The notes under the pieces are model-generated. The model was not told the origin of the DNA and searched no databases. It worked only from the letters and a program-made list of their open reading frames with translations. Made by a program: the position numbers and the translations under genes. DNA of 64,000 nt from Physcia stellaris (taxonomy: Eukaryota > Ascomycota > Lecanoromycetes > Caliciales > Physciaceae): assembly GCA_018902385.1 (NCBI GenBank), contig JABSSW010000001.1:1-64000 (forward strand), in the 5' to 3' direction. Below, one piece after another: positions 1-12,754 of the stretch (positions are counted from its first letter, which is position 1; the number at the start of each line of letters is the position of its first letter).

Positions 1-95
1 TAACCTAACCCTAACCCTAACCCTAACCCTAACCCTAACCCTAACCCTAACCCTAACCCTAACCCTAACCCTAACCCTAACCCTAACCCTAACCC
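1..95. repeat. Telomere repeat tract
   Basis: About 16 head-to-tail copies of CCCTAA form the first 95 bases, with one imperfect unit (TAACC) at the very start. This is the C-rich strand of the TTAGGG repeat used by most filamentous fungi, so position 1 is at or very near a chromosome end. The array stops abruptly at CCTCCC, and a short GC-rich stretch (CCGGCCGGG) follows. Confidence 0.98.
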
Positions 96-179
96 TCCCA
101 GCGGTACCGGCCGGGTTAAGCCGTCTACCTGCGCCCTCCGGCTGCCAACTACCGAAAAACGAGTTCGTAAACTCGATTT

Positions 180-900
180 CACGTTGATCACGAATGATTG
201 ATGTGTTTATTCAAGTAATGTTATGCATTAACATTCATTAAAATTATTGAAACTTTGTTAATTTGTAAATAAACTTTATATTTTTGAACTTTTTGTCGTT
301 ATAAATTGTTGAGATTATTTTACGTTGAATTATACGCGTCATATTATGTATAAATGTTTGAAATTTTCGACAATAATACTAATTTCACATTTCGTTTATT
401 TTATTATTATAATTTGAAAAAACGATTAAAACATTTCGAAATTGTTAAACAAATTTAAAAATTTTATTGTTATTTTTCAATTATGTGTTAAATTTTCATT
501 TTGTGTTTGTTTTCGTTTCAAAATACGATTTCAAAAAAGAATTTGATTTTTTTATTTAACAAACAAATCAATATCGTTTGAAACGAACGTATTGTACAAT
601 TTCGAAACAACGTAATATGCAATCATTTTATTTCAATTTTGCAAAACAGACAATCGATTTGAAAAAACAAATAATGTTCAAAATATTTGATTTTTTCGCA
701 TAGTAATTTATTTCTTTTTCTTGACACGATTTAAACAAATTCGAAAAGTTCGATTTTGCATTTTTTGCATCGATGTTCGCTTCGCGCATTCGACGCATTA
801 TTTTCTTTATCAATTGTTCGATCATTCGTGTTTGCTTCACATCTTTGACTCATTTGATAGATTTGCTTTTAAACAATCAATCATTGATGTCGCGAGAAGT
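180..900. other. AT-rich subtelomeric block
   Basis: This stretch is strongly AT-rich, with long T and A runs and many short TTCGAA-like palindromes, unlike the balanced sequence from about 950 onward. No protein in it is believable: the short open frames are low-complexity. It may be a decayed repeat or a structural subtelomeric sequence. It lies directly inside the telomere. Confidence 0.7.
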
Positions 901-3900
901 ATCTGCGAATTCTGAGACGCGATGCTGCTATTTAGATCTGTGACTCGCACTCTCGTCAATATCGCACGACTGAGACACAACGTGTTTGTTCCATGATGTA
1001 CTTAATACTCGATTTCAGATATCAGATCTTACATCGCTGCCTCATCTCATGAAGAGAGATTCAGAAAATCGCAATCCTTCAGACATTCGATCGCACGCTT
1101 CTCAAGTCGACTCTACGTCGAACTGAAAGTCAATAGGTCATCGAACCTCGATTCGATTGTTCCTGCGATCTTCGCATCGGAACATGACTCAGCCTTGGAA
1201 TCTATCACGTTGAAGAAGCTTACACGAAAGCTTCATGAATACGCATCGTTGAGGGAGTTCCTGGACTCGTCCCACTGAAGTATTTCTTGATATCGGGATT
1301 TTCATCTCCGAAGGAGCTTCAGGATACATCTCTCGGAAGAACTCCTTAATATTAGGATCTACATCTATGAAGAAGCGCTAGGACTCATCGCCTACATGGA
1401 TATATATGGAAATTCGAGCGCGCAACTTGCGAAATTAGAGGCTTCGATGAAGGTACCATTGCAGGCTTCTGCACGTGGCTTTGGAACAAGGGTTCGTGAA
1501 GCTGAACCCGACTTACAGTGCGAACAAGGCGGAGTAGGTGGATTAGATTGATATGTCTGCTAGAAAGTAGATGGAGAATTGCTTTCGTTAGAGCTACACT
1601 ATTGTTCCTCAAGGAGATGAATCATTCTCAAGCAGCACGATCAAGGCAAAATGGTAATCACTTTAACAGCTCTGATTTCCAGCATGATGTTGGTCTTGCT
1701 TAAGATGGTGCCGCAAGCTTGCAGCTTTATTGAGTTGATTGCAGGGAACACCGAATCTTCTGATGTTGATAATGGGTTCGCATCTTGCCGAGCTTTCAGT
1801 GTCTTCCTGAGAGCTCTTCCCTCTGCCCCTTTTTGCACCTTTGAATCTTTGGGAATTTGTTGTTTCTTTATTGCACAGACGCCGCCAGCCTTCATGTCGA
1901 AGGGGGTTCAGTAAGTGTGAAGCTTGGAGTAGAGAGCTGATTTGCTAGGAGGATACGTTGCATGTGGTTCGTAAGGTATCCAGACAGATAGGATACTTTT
2001 GACACCGAATCTTCGATGGAGTATCGAACCACTGTCTGATTCGACATAGAGCTAAGGAGGAAAGAGCAGCGAATTTGTAAAGAAGATAGGAAAGTTCCTG
2101 CGGGATACCCAGAGGGATTAGAGGGCCTTGATACGGAATATTGGATGGTTTGATTCTGATTTGCTGATATATGAGCTTCCTGGTTCACGTTCTGTTCAAT
2201 GGCTTCTGTATGGTATTTTCCTTGGTGATCTACGCCGGAATCAGCGATAGTGGTGTAAAGGGCAGGGTTTCTGGTGTAAAGACAGGGCTTTCTGACCCGG
2301 GCGTAGAGAAACGAGAACGGATTCGTTGATCTGGCGGCTGAAGTCTGGTCTTCTTGCTCCTGGATCACGCTTTGCATGCGGGATGGTCCTGGGGGTTCTG
2401 CGCGTGGTGGGTTGGTTTAACCAAGTCATCAACGGAACAAGCTTCCTGTCAAAGTGGATCTGGGATGACCAAGGGGGATTTGAGACGGACAACTTTCTAG
2501 ATCATTGTGTTGGATTGAGTCGATCGCAAGCTTCCAAGCTCCGTCTTCCACAGATTCTATCTTTAAAGTTGATGACCAACGAATCGTTCTTTCACTCGAA
2601 GGAGATTTTTTCAGTGCTCTGATGATCAAAGCGGTACTGAGTCTAGTATGCTTTACTATCGTCACTTGGCTTCACCGAGGTAGAATGCTTTATTTATCAC
2701 TCGCGTATCCGACGAGAATGTCCCGAGGTGAGACTATAATAGTATATGATACTCAGAGAGAAGCTTCGGTGCTGTAGCCTAAGCAGCTGTTGTGCCTCGA
2801 GGTATGAACCAAAGTGCTAGGAGCAAGGTGGATGGGAAGGATGAATTGTAGAGTGCTGAAAACGACCGGCTTACAAGGTCTAGTTACACGCAAGGGAAGG
2901 AACCTCTCGGATGCCTGCCCGCCAATGACAGGCACGCCGGCGATACAGGCCCTTGGCGGCAGGAGCTCCCAGTCTGCCCTAGCCAAGGAGACGACAGCGT
3001 CCTGATGCCATTCAAACCATACACCTTAAACCAATATTGATCCCCAACCAGCAAATCCCAAATATACCTCGTATCCAAATAATACCCCTAATCGGAAGTC
3101 CAATTGACAAGCGGAGCGAACAACGCAAGGGCTGATGAATGGGAAGCGCCAGCGGGGTGGTGGGAGCTAACGAGGTGAAGGTGATGGTGACAAGCCCTGT
3201 GGAAGGCGTCATTGACGTCTGTGAGCCGGAGGTACCTAGGGGAGGCGGAGGTATCTAGGGGAGGCTTGCTGACGACGGCAAACTTCTGGGCAGCGGAAAC
3301 GATCGTGGTGGAGACTGCAGGTCTTACGGACAGCTTCAATGCTGGCGACGACCTCTGCGAAACGCTTTTTCGGCTCGGGGTTCCTTCGCTTTGCTGGTCT
3401 TGCTCGCTCGCGAAGTTTCATGTACTCTGGTAGTAAGATCCATATCCTGTCCATAATTCTTGACCAAATCAGTTTGGCTATCTGTGCCACAATGACTCCT
3501 GCAAAGTAAGAAGAACAGGCGACTGTCCCCAACACGGTGATAAGAAGCCTCTTGTAGGAGCGTTGTGGAAGCCTTCTCTTCGTCGCTATCCGCCTGATTT
3601 ATAACCCAGCCCGCGACGATACAACGCTGTTGATGCAAGAAATCAAAGCGACACTGTGGAAGATCGGGTAGCAAGATATTGCCATGAGTGTTGTGATAGC
3701 CTTTCTCTTGCGATATGACCCCCATGGATCGAGTCTCCCCTTGCCACCACTCAGCGTGGTGAGCAGTCCTGTAGCAACTCTTCACTTATCGCTATCTTAG
3801 CCTGCTTCTGAAAACCAGCACGTTGTCTTTGATATGGACGGATGAGTTCAGGGAAGGGTATGTTGGACCTAGAGTACAGCGTGTGTGACGAGGCCGCAAT

Positions 3901-4010
3901 GCTGTTACACTATCTGTATTAGCAACTTGAAAGGCATGGTCCTTTGAGCTACTTACAAAGGCTATCCTGGAAGTTACCTTAGATACTGTAAAGACGAGAA
4001 TTCAGAAGAA
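901..4010. other. Gene-free subtelomeric sequence
   Basis: I recognise no intact gene here. Short open frames exist on both strands but lack family motifs, good start contexts or consistent splice sites. Small local duplications are visible: a TGGTGTAAAG-containing unit of about 22 bases twice near 2250-2295, and a CTAGGGGAGGC unit twice near 3230-3265. The stretch is probably decayed subtelomeric DNA. Confidence 0.5.
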
Positions 4011-4391
4011 GTGGCCATACCCGCATCTCCCCTGCCTGGAACCAAATCCGAAGCCCGTGTAGTTGTGAACTCCTCCTCTTCCGATCCTGACATCATTGCA
4101 AGCGATCATGATGAAGAGCTTCCACCCTTATCCCCGTCGTCTATTTCTGTGGTTGTCGCTTCACCGAGAGCGACGGCCGCAGCGATTCTGCCTGCTCAGG
4201 AGCGGTTGACTCTATCTCACGCGTCCAGAAGGCCGACCGGGCGTATAAGAGCCAATTCCAACCACCAACGGAAGTCGAAATCGCAAGAGCGTGCAGGCGC
4301 AACGAAGGAGAAGGAGATCAGGACCAAGAGAGAGGCGACGGAAGCCTGGAAGGATGCGAAGCTGATGGCGCCGCGAAAGGAGGATGTATAG
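4011..4391 (+). pseudogene. Possible fragment of a Ser/Pro-rich, charged protein
   Basis: An open frame of about 126 residues has a Ser/Pro/Asp-rich first half and a Lys/Glu-rich, coil-like second half ending APRKEDV. The same frame continues after the stop with a coil-like QLEEEF segment, as a decayed coding sequence would. No family is recognised, and the first in-frame codon is not a clear start. It may be a relic of a longer subtelomeric gene or chance. Confidence 0.25.
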
Positions 4392-5144
4392 CAGTTGGAG
4401 GAGGAGTTTCGAATGCTGAGTTCCTCGCAATAGATTAGGTTAGCATAAATTTCCATGTAATGATAAGATCACTCACCCTGAATACCTCTTCGCCGACCAC
4501 CCATTCCTTGGCTCTCTTTATTTCAGCTTTACGAGTCTCACTGCGTGATAGCATCCAAACACACGCTGAACCGTGCCAGGAATATGCGTCTAGAGATCAG
4601 AGCACGACTAACAGCTCCAGCAAAAGGTCGAGGGAGGTGGATTGTCGATGGAGGTGCGTGAGGGCATAGACCAAGGGCGAAGACCGTAGTCGACGGAGTG
4701 CGCGCCCTGCGGGACGTGTTTCCGTCTTACCTCTTACCATCATGACGGCGGCAGGCGTGAATAGGTGCATAACGCGTACTGGGTAGTATGATTGACGGCG
4801 ACTTGTATGTGAAGATGGCTAAAGTGCACTGTGGAGTACTAAGTACTGTCCCGATGCGACTCGGATGACCGCGCTCGCAAGAACGTCGGTCCGAGCACAG
4901 GGTCCACTGGGGACTTACGAACCCGAGTGCCTCAGACCATCATTCAACAGGCAGAGTACTGTTCCAACACTTGATAAACGATGGCATCAGGGTGAGCAAG
5001 CAATATCCCTTACTATGCTTCTGCTAAACCTAGCCACTCCACAGCTCGAGTCCCTTGGATAGATGGGTCCGGCGTGTCTCCATCAGTCGTCTGCTCTGAT
5101 CCTTCTTCCACGTCTTTCCAATCATCTCCTCAAGTCCCAGACGT

Positions 5145-5264
5145 TACCATCCACTACCTACACGCTGCTCGATTTCCAACGGGTGCTTGATGGAGGGGAA
5201 AAGAGACCATCCTCTACCTACACGCTGTTCAGTACTCAACGATTGCTTGATGGAGGGGTTAAAG
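5145..5264. repeat. Two-copy 60-bp tandem repeat
   Basis: The phrase ACCATCCWCTACCTACACGC occurs at 5147 and again exactly 60 bases later. The rest of the unit (CTGNTC, CAACG, TGCTTGATGGAGGGG) also matches. The period is a multiple of three, so in one forward frame it reads as a 20-residue repeat (STYTL...LDGG). This could be the trace of a repeat-containing coding region, but no complete gene surrounds it. Confidence 0.75.
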
Positions 5265-5411
5265 ACGAGGATTCGGCAATGAGCGCAGTGTTGAGTGGCA
5301 CCTCTTGGAGTCTTACAAGATGCTGTTGGAGAAATCCTCTCCAGCAGGGGGGTACATAATACTTGCGGCTGCTTTGCTTTGCTGCGGCTGCTATGATGTG
5401 ACCCCTGCTGG

Positions 5412-5640
5412 CTACAAGGATTACCGGAGAAGAGAGAGCTTCTGCCGCCCATACTAGCCAGTCACAAGAGTTGTCGGAGAAGAGGGAGTTTCCGAGACCA
5501 TTGCTGCCTACCAGAGCTATTGATAAAGAGGAGGTCTCTGCCTTGCTGGTTACAAGAGCTATTGATGAAGGGGAGGTTTCTGCGACATTGCGGGCTACAA
5601 GAGTTATCTGGGAAGAGAAGGTTTCTGTGTCCCTTGTGGG
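5412..5640. repeat. Degenerate short tandem repeats (about 42-49 bp)
   Basis: About five diverged units begin with TACAAGAGYTATTGATRAAG-like sequence near 5413, 5462, 5509, 5551 and 5596. The last three read in a common forward frame as TRAID-EEVSA-type repeats of 14-15 residues, and the reverse strand also reads as a repeat. This may be a relic of a repeat-rich gene or a decayed minisatellite. Confidence 0.7.
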
Positions 5641-6718
5641 CTTCACAATGGGGAAGAAGGGGCTTCTAAGCTTGTACCTTGGTGTGGGCTACACAAGCAT
5701 ACACGTCTGAGGTAGTTTTTCCTCGGTGTTCTTGTTGCTGGGAAGAGCAGGGAGTTCAGGCAACTCTGCTTCGTCTCATTAGCTTGAGTCACTGCGCTCG
5801 GGTTGTGCGAGGAGTATTGAGTGCATCTTCGAAGCTTCGCTTCGCCATGATTACTGTGCCAGTGAAGCGTTTCCGGCGGGCCCAGTGCACGATTCTCTGC
5901 TTCTTTTTTCCGCATGCCTCTCGTCTCATGCCTCGATGGCCAATGCCTGCTTGTCTCTTACTTCCCTTGTAGAACGACTTGAGCTCTCTCAAGCTTGATG
6001 TGATCTCCCATTCTCCCATCGAAATTTCGAAGTAATCCCAACGGACTTCACTGTCTAGCGATGCTCAAGGCAGCAAGACCCTGTTGTCCATGAAGTTCAA
6101 AGTATATTGGCTTGCTTGACCTCGGCGATCGGCTCCGAAGTTCCAGCCCTTTTTTCTTGCTCGACTTCCCCACGACTCCTTCCTTACTCTACACTCAGCT
6201 GCAGCTCAACCAGAACCTCGAGTCATTGCGGAACGAATGGTTGCGATTCGGGGGCAGAGCATTGGGCCTGGGCAGTCTGTCTCTGTCTCTGCCACCGGTA
6301 GCCGGAATCACCGGTACTACTGAGGGTTTCTGCCTTTGGCCAGCGTCTCCGGATGTCAATCGACCGCAATGGCTCGAGGAACGTCCACATCGTATTCTCC
6401 ATTCAAGCCTACCTCAGATGTCAGCTTCCACCTGTCAGTAACAACCGAACCAGACAAAGCAGAACGAGAAAGCGTGGTGCGTCTCAGCCGTTGCATGCTC
6501 CCACCTCCACCCAACAGAGCGAGCTGACAGCTTCGGCAGCATCCACCTATGCAACGATCGGCATCTGCGACTCTCCTAGACTACATTTTTCCATCCCTAC
6601 ACGATAGAAAATGCTGACAGCTTTCGCAGAGCCTTCTACCCCAACCTACAATTCACCAATGGCTAATAGAAAGAGATGGGCAACCTCCGACACCACTACT
6701 GGACAAGCTGCATGTTCA

Positions 6719-7031
6719 TGAGATAGAGACTCGAATCTCTGGCTTTTGCTGGAGGGCTGAGAAGTCAACTGGCATCGCGAAGCTTCGGCCTGCTGTCGAC
6801 CTTGATGTTTGGCAGCCTGCAGGTATACGGGACAGAGACTCGAAACTCTGGCTTTGGCTGGAGGGCTGAGAAGTTCTACGACTTTGCAAAGCTCCGGCGT
6901 CGCTCCGTTATCTTCCTCGATGTTTCCACGCAATCGCCCTCGATGCTTGTCAGCCTGCAGGTACGGGATAGAGACTCGAAACTCTGGCTTTTGCTGGAGG
7001 GCTGAGAAGTCCTACGACTTTGCAAAGCTTC
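6719..7031. repeat. Three direct copies of a ~70-bp core
   Basis: A core starting GAYAGAGACTCGAA and running through CTCTGGCTTTTGCTGGAGGG to a TTTGCAAAGCTTC-like end appears at about 6721, 6831 and 6967, with spacings of about 110 and 136 bases. Copies two and three share nearly all of the core; copy one has diverged in its second half. The intervening sequence also shares GGCAGCCTGCAGGTA. No gene is visible in it. Confidence 0.8.
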
Positions 7032-8300
7032 AACGCCTCTACATTATGGTTCGCGATCATCCAACAACATCGTCATGGACATTCTGGGTATCGCGTCATT
7101 GAGGCTGATAGACATTAATATTCCCTGTCATGCTGGTGGAAGCTGCTGATCTCTGGCAGAGACTACCCTCGTCCGATCGTATCAGTACAGCCAACCGAAT
7201 TGTCCAGAGACATGATGCGCAGGAGATTCTCAGGCACTTGTTGGAAACTGCATTGACATCCATAGGACTTTCGGGCTTGACCCAGGATCCCACAAGATGA
7301 GTATTGCATTGAAACTCCCCCTGATTTTTTGTATCCGTTTCCACAAACCATCTCTGTACTTGGGAAGAAGATCTTTTCATGAGCTGATTGCAAACTTACC
7401 TTCAAGTATCCCTTCAATTAGTTCCTGACGAGCTTGGTCTCTTTCCCGGGATGACGCTGCCTCAGGGCTAACCTAACGCGCATCACCTTGTCCACTGTGC
7501 ACTTGTACTACTTGTGGTCCACAGTTTGGCAGTGAGGCAGTACCTGTACTGTGGCGGTCGACATAGGTGGTTTCTATTCAGCCATTGCAGGCGCTTGCTT
7601 ACACGTGACAGACGTATTTTCTCGAGCCTCAGTTGGGCAGTCTAGGATGCGAAGACCAATCCCAGACGAAGACATGGCTGGGAGAGGCGTAGAACTTCTT
7701 TCCTTGTCCTTTGTGGGCGCGCGATTGAACGCTACTAACTTCTACGCAGAAGCTGTGTTGCATTTCTTCTGCGATCGCCACCACCGTAGCCTACCCAAAC
7801 ACTGATCTGCAGGGTTGTTTCGCCATCATCGATAACGAGTGCCAGACACATATACTATACTTCAAAAGCTAAAGAACATCAGCAGAGGTGATTCACACAG
7901 GGAGATATGTTCGTCGGCCATACACCTCGATTCTGACGGGATATCTAGCGCCCCATCCCTTTGATTGTTGACATAGAGCAGAATGGGTGCACACAGAAGT
8001 ATCATCTACCACACTGATGATGCCTGCCATCTGCCATACCCTCAAAGCTGGATTTCGGTAAATTCCTGGAGTAATTTCGCCATGGTAGCCAACGCGTGCG
8101 CACCCTTGTCCTTGCCGCCAACGACAGCACCACTCTCTGGTTTTCTATTCCCCGTCTGGCTGTTTGGCTGACTGCGATGGCAATTCTACAATCCGTAGGC
8201 TTTTCACGCCGTCGAAGCTTACTAGCACACCGCTTTTGCATGTCCGTTCCCCTCTCAGACCCTTCCTTCTCTGATTAAACTGATTCTTCTGACTCTTTGA

Positions 8301-8670
8301 CCGAAGCTAAAGCTCATTCGCCTGATTGCTAGAACAATAACATACCCTGGGTGTGTGGGCCGTAATCTCTAGCAAGCAGTATGCTCACGGGGATTAGACC
8401 AAACTGTCAACGGCCAATCTGGAGCTGCCACTATGCCAAAACACACTCCACCTGTCTACTCCCCGCGCCTATTCGCCAGAGTCTCCTGCCGGACTGAAGT
8501 TTGTACGCTGAAGAATGACCATTGTGGCGTGAATGGATAGGAAAAGGAGAAACGAAAGATGTAGAAACCAGAAGCTCGGATGGGAGAGTCGCCTTCCAAA
8601 ATATAGGCGTGCCGAGCCTCAGCCACTGCAATTTCGTCTCATTTGCTTCAGCACCCTGATGCAGCCAGCC
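8301..8670 (-). repeat. Dispersed subtelomeric repeat, copy 1
   Basis: Read on the reverse strand, this begins with a CAGGGTGCTGAAGCAAATGA-like sequence and ends in TTGCTAGAACA...GCGAATGAGCTTTAGC. The same order of landmarks occurs at 11042-11371 (+), 12217-12586 (-) and 13239-13545 (+). Copies differ by substitutions and small indels. The family is unknown; a short non-autonomous element is one possibility. Confidence 0.75.
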
Positions 8671-11041
8671 GAGCTTTCTAGCGTATGTCGAACCACTCGT
8701 TGGCTTAGAGGACTTCCCTTCCCTCTTCATGTAGACCACTCATCTCCCATTTTTGGGCACTCTCCTACTGTTCCAGTTTGAATAGCTGCAGAATGTGTAC
8801 AACAGCGGCGAGCACCACCTCCTTTGAGTCACTCGCAGTAAATTTCATCTCTCTGTACTTGGGAAGTACTCAACGCAAGTATCTTCTATTCCGTGGAAAT
8901 TGACTTTAGCCACCCCGTGCCTTTCAGTATGCTATCGAAAATCAGATGTTTTCTACCATCCTAAGGTAGTGACCGTCTCTGGCGTCGTTTTTCCTGCGGC
9001 TGGTAAAGTCCACAATGGCCGGGAATTACATCACACCGACTGGGTCGCCGCTATCTGAATCTTTAAAGGAACGCAGTTCTGTGTTCAATACGACTTCATA
9101 CCAATTGCCCATGCAGCATTAGCGGTGAGAATGTAGATGCAATGCCTACGAAGACTTACCACTTCGGGAACAAAACTCCCCACTGGAGATTTGTATAGGC
9201 CGCTTTTCGCCATACACGCTCTCCACTAGCAGAAGAACTTGCATCCTGGCTGTACGTCTTGGGCGGTGCAGTGAAGTACTCGCTCTTCTTGGTATCTGGA
9301 AGTAAGTCATCTCATACTCAAGCAATCGCACCTAGCTAATCTTGTCGGTCGTAATCTCCTTATCCGGCATTGACCCAGCCATACCATTCGCGACGGAGTC
9401 GCCACCAGTGCCATAGCTCAGTGGACCCCTCATGACATATGTATTTGCGACTTTGGGTATACATTTGGTTGATGACCATATTCAGGGTGCAGGATCACAG
9501 AGTCTGGGTTTATCCATGGGATCTCCGCGCTTGGTTTATGACCAGAGCTTTGACTATGGCACAAAATCAACGAAGATTTGAAGCCAGCATAGTTCAAACG
9601 CCAACATTTTGAATCTTCCGCCACGCCATTAACCGTAAGTCCAGAAACCTCACCAGCTATGGTGGAATTATAGTTGACCTCAGCGATAACCTATGTCGAA
9701 ACACTCCTGGCGTGCGGAAGGATGGCGATGCCATGATTGTGGACAAAACTTAGCAGCCTGGTGGCTCAACTTGAAGCGTTCCATGGTCTGTGTGCACTTT
9801 ACACTAGACTACTGCGAGCTGCTGGGACAAGTAATCCTATGAACGAGGCGAAAAGTAGCTCGACATTGTGGAGACGGCACACGGCGAATCTGCTTTGGAA
9901 GGGCATGGCAAAAAAGATGAGGCGATGTCCTCAACCGGTTAAGATAGACATCGAGCTGACCTCGCGAGATAGAGCTGCCTACATTTATCGAAGCGCCACC
10001 CTGAGCCATAGTGTCAGCACCAACCCGATACTTCTCTTTGAGTATCTTGATTAGCCTATACCCTGGGCTGTTTACCGTTTTGAGAGCCTTCGTAGCGAGC
10101 TGATCGTCGAAAATGCGGAACACAGTAACGCATTTCCTCTAGGTCAACGTCGGGCTGTCTGGGTTCTCGAAGTCAATCTGATAACTTGCTAATTGACAGT
10201 ACAGTAACTCTGTTGCCATAAGCTGCGGCACCTACCGCTTACAGCTCGAAAAGCTCGGTGAGATTCCCAGTAGGCCATCTATGTATAGTTTGCATGTGGT
10301 TAAGAGACTTTACACAATACAAAGGGCTTGCGAAAGGAGGATGGTCTTTATCAAACGCCAGACATGGCACTATCGGAGCTGAAGTAAGCCTAGAGTCCGC
10401 CAGCAGTATATCCGGATGGCCTGCGACAAGTGCCTAAAGAAAATCGCCACTCCTTGCCAGGGCATGGAGTAGCCATACCGCTCAAGATTTGTCAAAGTTG
10501 CTTATACCTCAGTAGGTGCTGGTTCCGCTGTGCTATAGCAAGGTCTTAAGATGACCGACATTTGATTTCACGACTGGAGAGCCCCATCGGTGTAGGGATT
10601 GATTGCTTATTGTCCTGCCGAGGTTACATTAGTTGGAGAATAATGGTCCCAGGAGGTTTGCACTGACGTGAACAACCATGGGTATGTTTCGAAACGAGCA
10701 AAGGCCGAAGTCGAAGAACCCTTGCATGAGGAGAACTTACACGTAGATGTCTTATCCCCAGTCTCACCGCATGCCCTGCTTAGTGGGTGGGACGGACATC
10801 ACTCCAGGCTCTTCCACTTACTTCGCTGATAAGCATGGGACGACCTCCCCAGGGCATCCACTGGTGTATCTAAGACAGCCAGAAAGAGATGTTCTAGAAA
10901 GATGGGGAAGAGGAGAATCACCCGGAAACTGATCAAGTCGAAGACTCCGCAGAGATAGATCGGTATTATGGATAGACCAGTCCCCATTGTGAAGTCCATC
11001 CGCCGTTCCTCAGATGGAGCAAGTTTCCCTACAAAACTCGA
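8671..11041. other. Gene-free subtelomeric sequence
   Basis: Nothing in this interval is supported as a gene or RNA. Open frames are short, lie on both strands, and show neither domain motifs nor convincing splice patterns. Confidence 0.45.
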
Positions 11042-11371
11042 CTTGCTGGACCAGGGTGCTGAAGCAATGAGACGAAATTGCAGTGGCTGGGGCTTGGCAC
11101 GCCTATAGGCGACCTTCCCCTGGTTTCTGTATCCTTCGTCTCTTCTTTTCCCGCCCACCTACGCCTCGATGGTCGTTCTTCTGCGTATCAACTCCACTCC
11201 GGCAGAAGATTCTGTCGCATAGAGAGGGGGAGTTTGTTTCACAGTCAGTTTGGGCCGTTTTGGTTCACTGTGGGCTGCTGCTCTTGCTGGGAGACCACCG
11301 CCCAAACACTCATGTCCATGTTATCCTGTTCTAGCAGCAATGAGGCGAATGAGGCTTTAGCTTGGGGCCTG
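11042..11371 (+). repeat. Dispersed subtelomeric repeat, copy 2
   Basis: This copy runs from CTGGACCAGGGTGCTGAAGC to the GGCGAATGAGGCTTTAGC end. Shared inner landmarks include the phrases ATCCTTCGTCTCTTCTTTTC, CGATGGTCGTTCTTCTG, CTCCACTCCGGCAG and GGGGGAGTTTGTTTC. It is the copy whose two ends are easiest to define. Confidence 0.8.
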
Positions 11372-12216
11372 CTTTGGCCCAAATTGCGGGCGCCATAACA
11401 GTACCGATATACCGCGGATGTCCTATCTACTTCAAGAAGACTTGAAGCTACATTTCCTGAACCAAAGCTATAGAAGCTCATAGCATGAACCCTCACGGAC
11501 ATATTTTGGGAAACTGTCTCTTCGAATCGTTCAATCGGCCGGTTGACCTTTGGATGAAAAAGAAGCATAATCATCCCCTGTATATGTGGACTTGGTGACT
11601 TCAAGCTTCCGCGGCAGCCTATTGAAAGACTAGAAGTATTGCCAACATATGATTGAGTATTGTACTACTTCGGTGGTTAGGATCCGTTAGTGACGATGGA
11701 CACAGCCTGCTGAAGCCTTCTCGTTGCATTGCATCTGGCCGTGCAATACTTGAAAAGAGGCGAAACAGCTCAGGCAATTGTGGACAGCACCGCGCTTCTC
11801 CTGGATCCATCAATGGGCTCTCTGCTTCTGTGGCTCCGGACTGCGCACGCTGTCGCCTAAATGTCGTTTGCGGATGTGGGGCAACGGGTATGCAGAAGGT
11901 ACGAGCTATCCGTATATCCTATCGAAGCCACTCAGGAAAGCTTTCGAGGATGATGACCACATGATCGCACAGAATGGATTGACCATGGACCGAAGGCGCC
12001 ACCAAAACCATCGTGCCTTGCGTTTGGGTTACAGCTGCGATTTCAGACGGCCGGGACATCCAGTATCACACTAACTTGCTTCTCAGCATAAATAACACCA
12101 TGCGACGAAGGTATCCGAATACCTTGCCTGAATGCTCTTGCCGATCGGGGTCGATTCTTCAAATGCTGGTGGGACTGGTGTCTTGGCGGAAGATTCAATA
12201 AAAGCTCTTGCAAGAC

Positions 12217-12586
12217 GAGGCTAAAGCCTCGTTCGCCGGATTGCTAGAACTTAGATACTATGTATGAGTGCGTGGGCGGGCGTTCTAGCAAGCAGTATGC
12301 CGACCGGGATCAGAACACGCCAAGCTGGAGCTGTCACTATGTCGAAACAAACTCCCAAAACCCCAAGACTCAAGCCGCAGAAGGAAGAGTCCATAGGCGA
12401 CGCTGGCTCAAAAAGCATAGAGCAGCCCAGGGGAATGCCGAAAGGGAAAGATAGTCCGTGATCTCGGAAAGAAGAGACTAAAGATGGAGAAACCAGAAGC
12501 TCGGGGGGGAAGGTCGCCTCTATAGACGTGTCAAGCCTCAACCACTGCAAATTCGCCTTTGCTTCATCACCCCGGTCCAGCCAATC
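12217..12586 (-). repeat. Dispersed subtelomeric repeat, copy 3
   Basis: On the reverse strand this copy runs from TGGCTGGACCGGGGTGATGA-like sequence to GGCGAACGAGGCTTTAGC. It carries a variant middle, with CTTTCCCTTTCGGCATTCCC where other copies have different sequence. Its orientation alternates with the neighbouring copies. Confidence 0.75.
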
Positions 12587-12707
12587 GAATTCTTTTCTTG
12601 CTTCTGAGGCAAAGACATCAGCCGATGAGATTGTGGCTCTATCAAGAGGTGTCGTGGTCTATCTTGAGTGTTGTGCAGGCTCAGTAACCCATACACTGGC
12701 ATTCCAT

Positions 12708-12754
12708 GGTACTCGTTTTCGCATTACCTCAGCTAACCCCTGAAAACGAGTACC
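12708..12754. repeat. 13-bp perfect inverted repeat (hairpin)
   Basis: GGTACTCGTTTTC and its exact reverse complement GAAAACGAGTACC are separated by 21 bases, giving a potential stem-loop in otherwise featureless subtelomeric DNA. It could be the remnant ends of a very small inverted-repeat element or chance. Confidence 0.6.

Larger units (their letters stand above)
4400..8300. other. Repeat-bearing subtelomeric sequence without clear genes
   Basis: Apart from the direct repeats listed separately at 5145-5264, 5412-5640 and 6719-7031, nothing gene-like is supported. Open frames are short and compete on both strands. The mix of decayed direct repeats and absent genes fits an old subtelomere. 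Confidence 0.5.

Noticed and set aside
11042-11371. Forward frames of about 80-105 residues inside the dispersed repeat
   Set aside because: Equivalent positions in the other three copies do not keep the frame, and no motif is present, so they are chance frames in a repeat.
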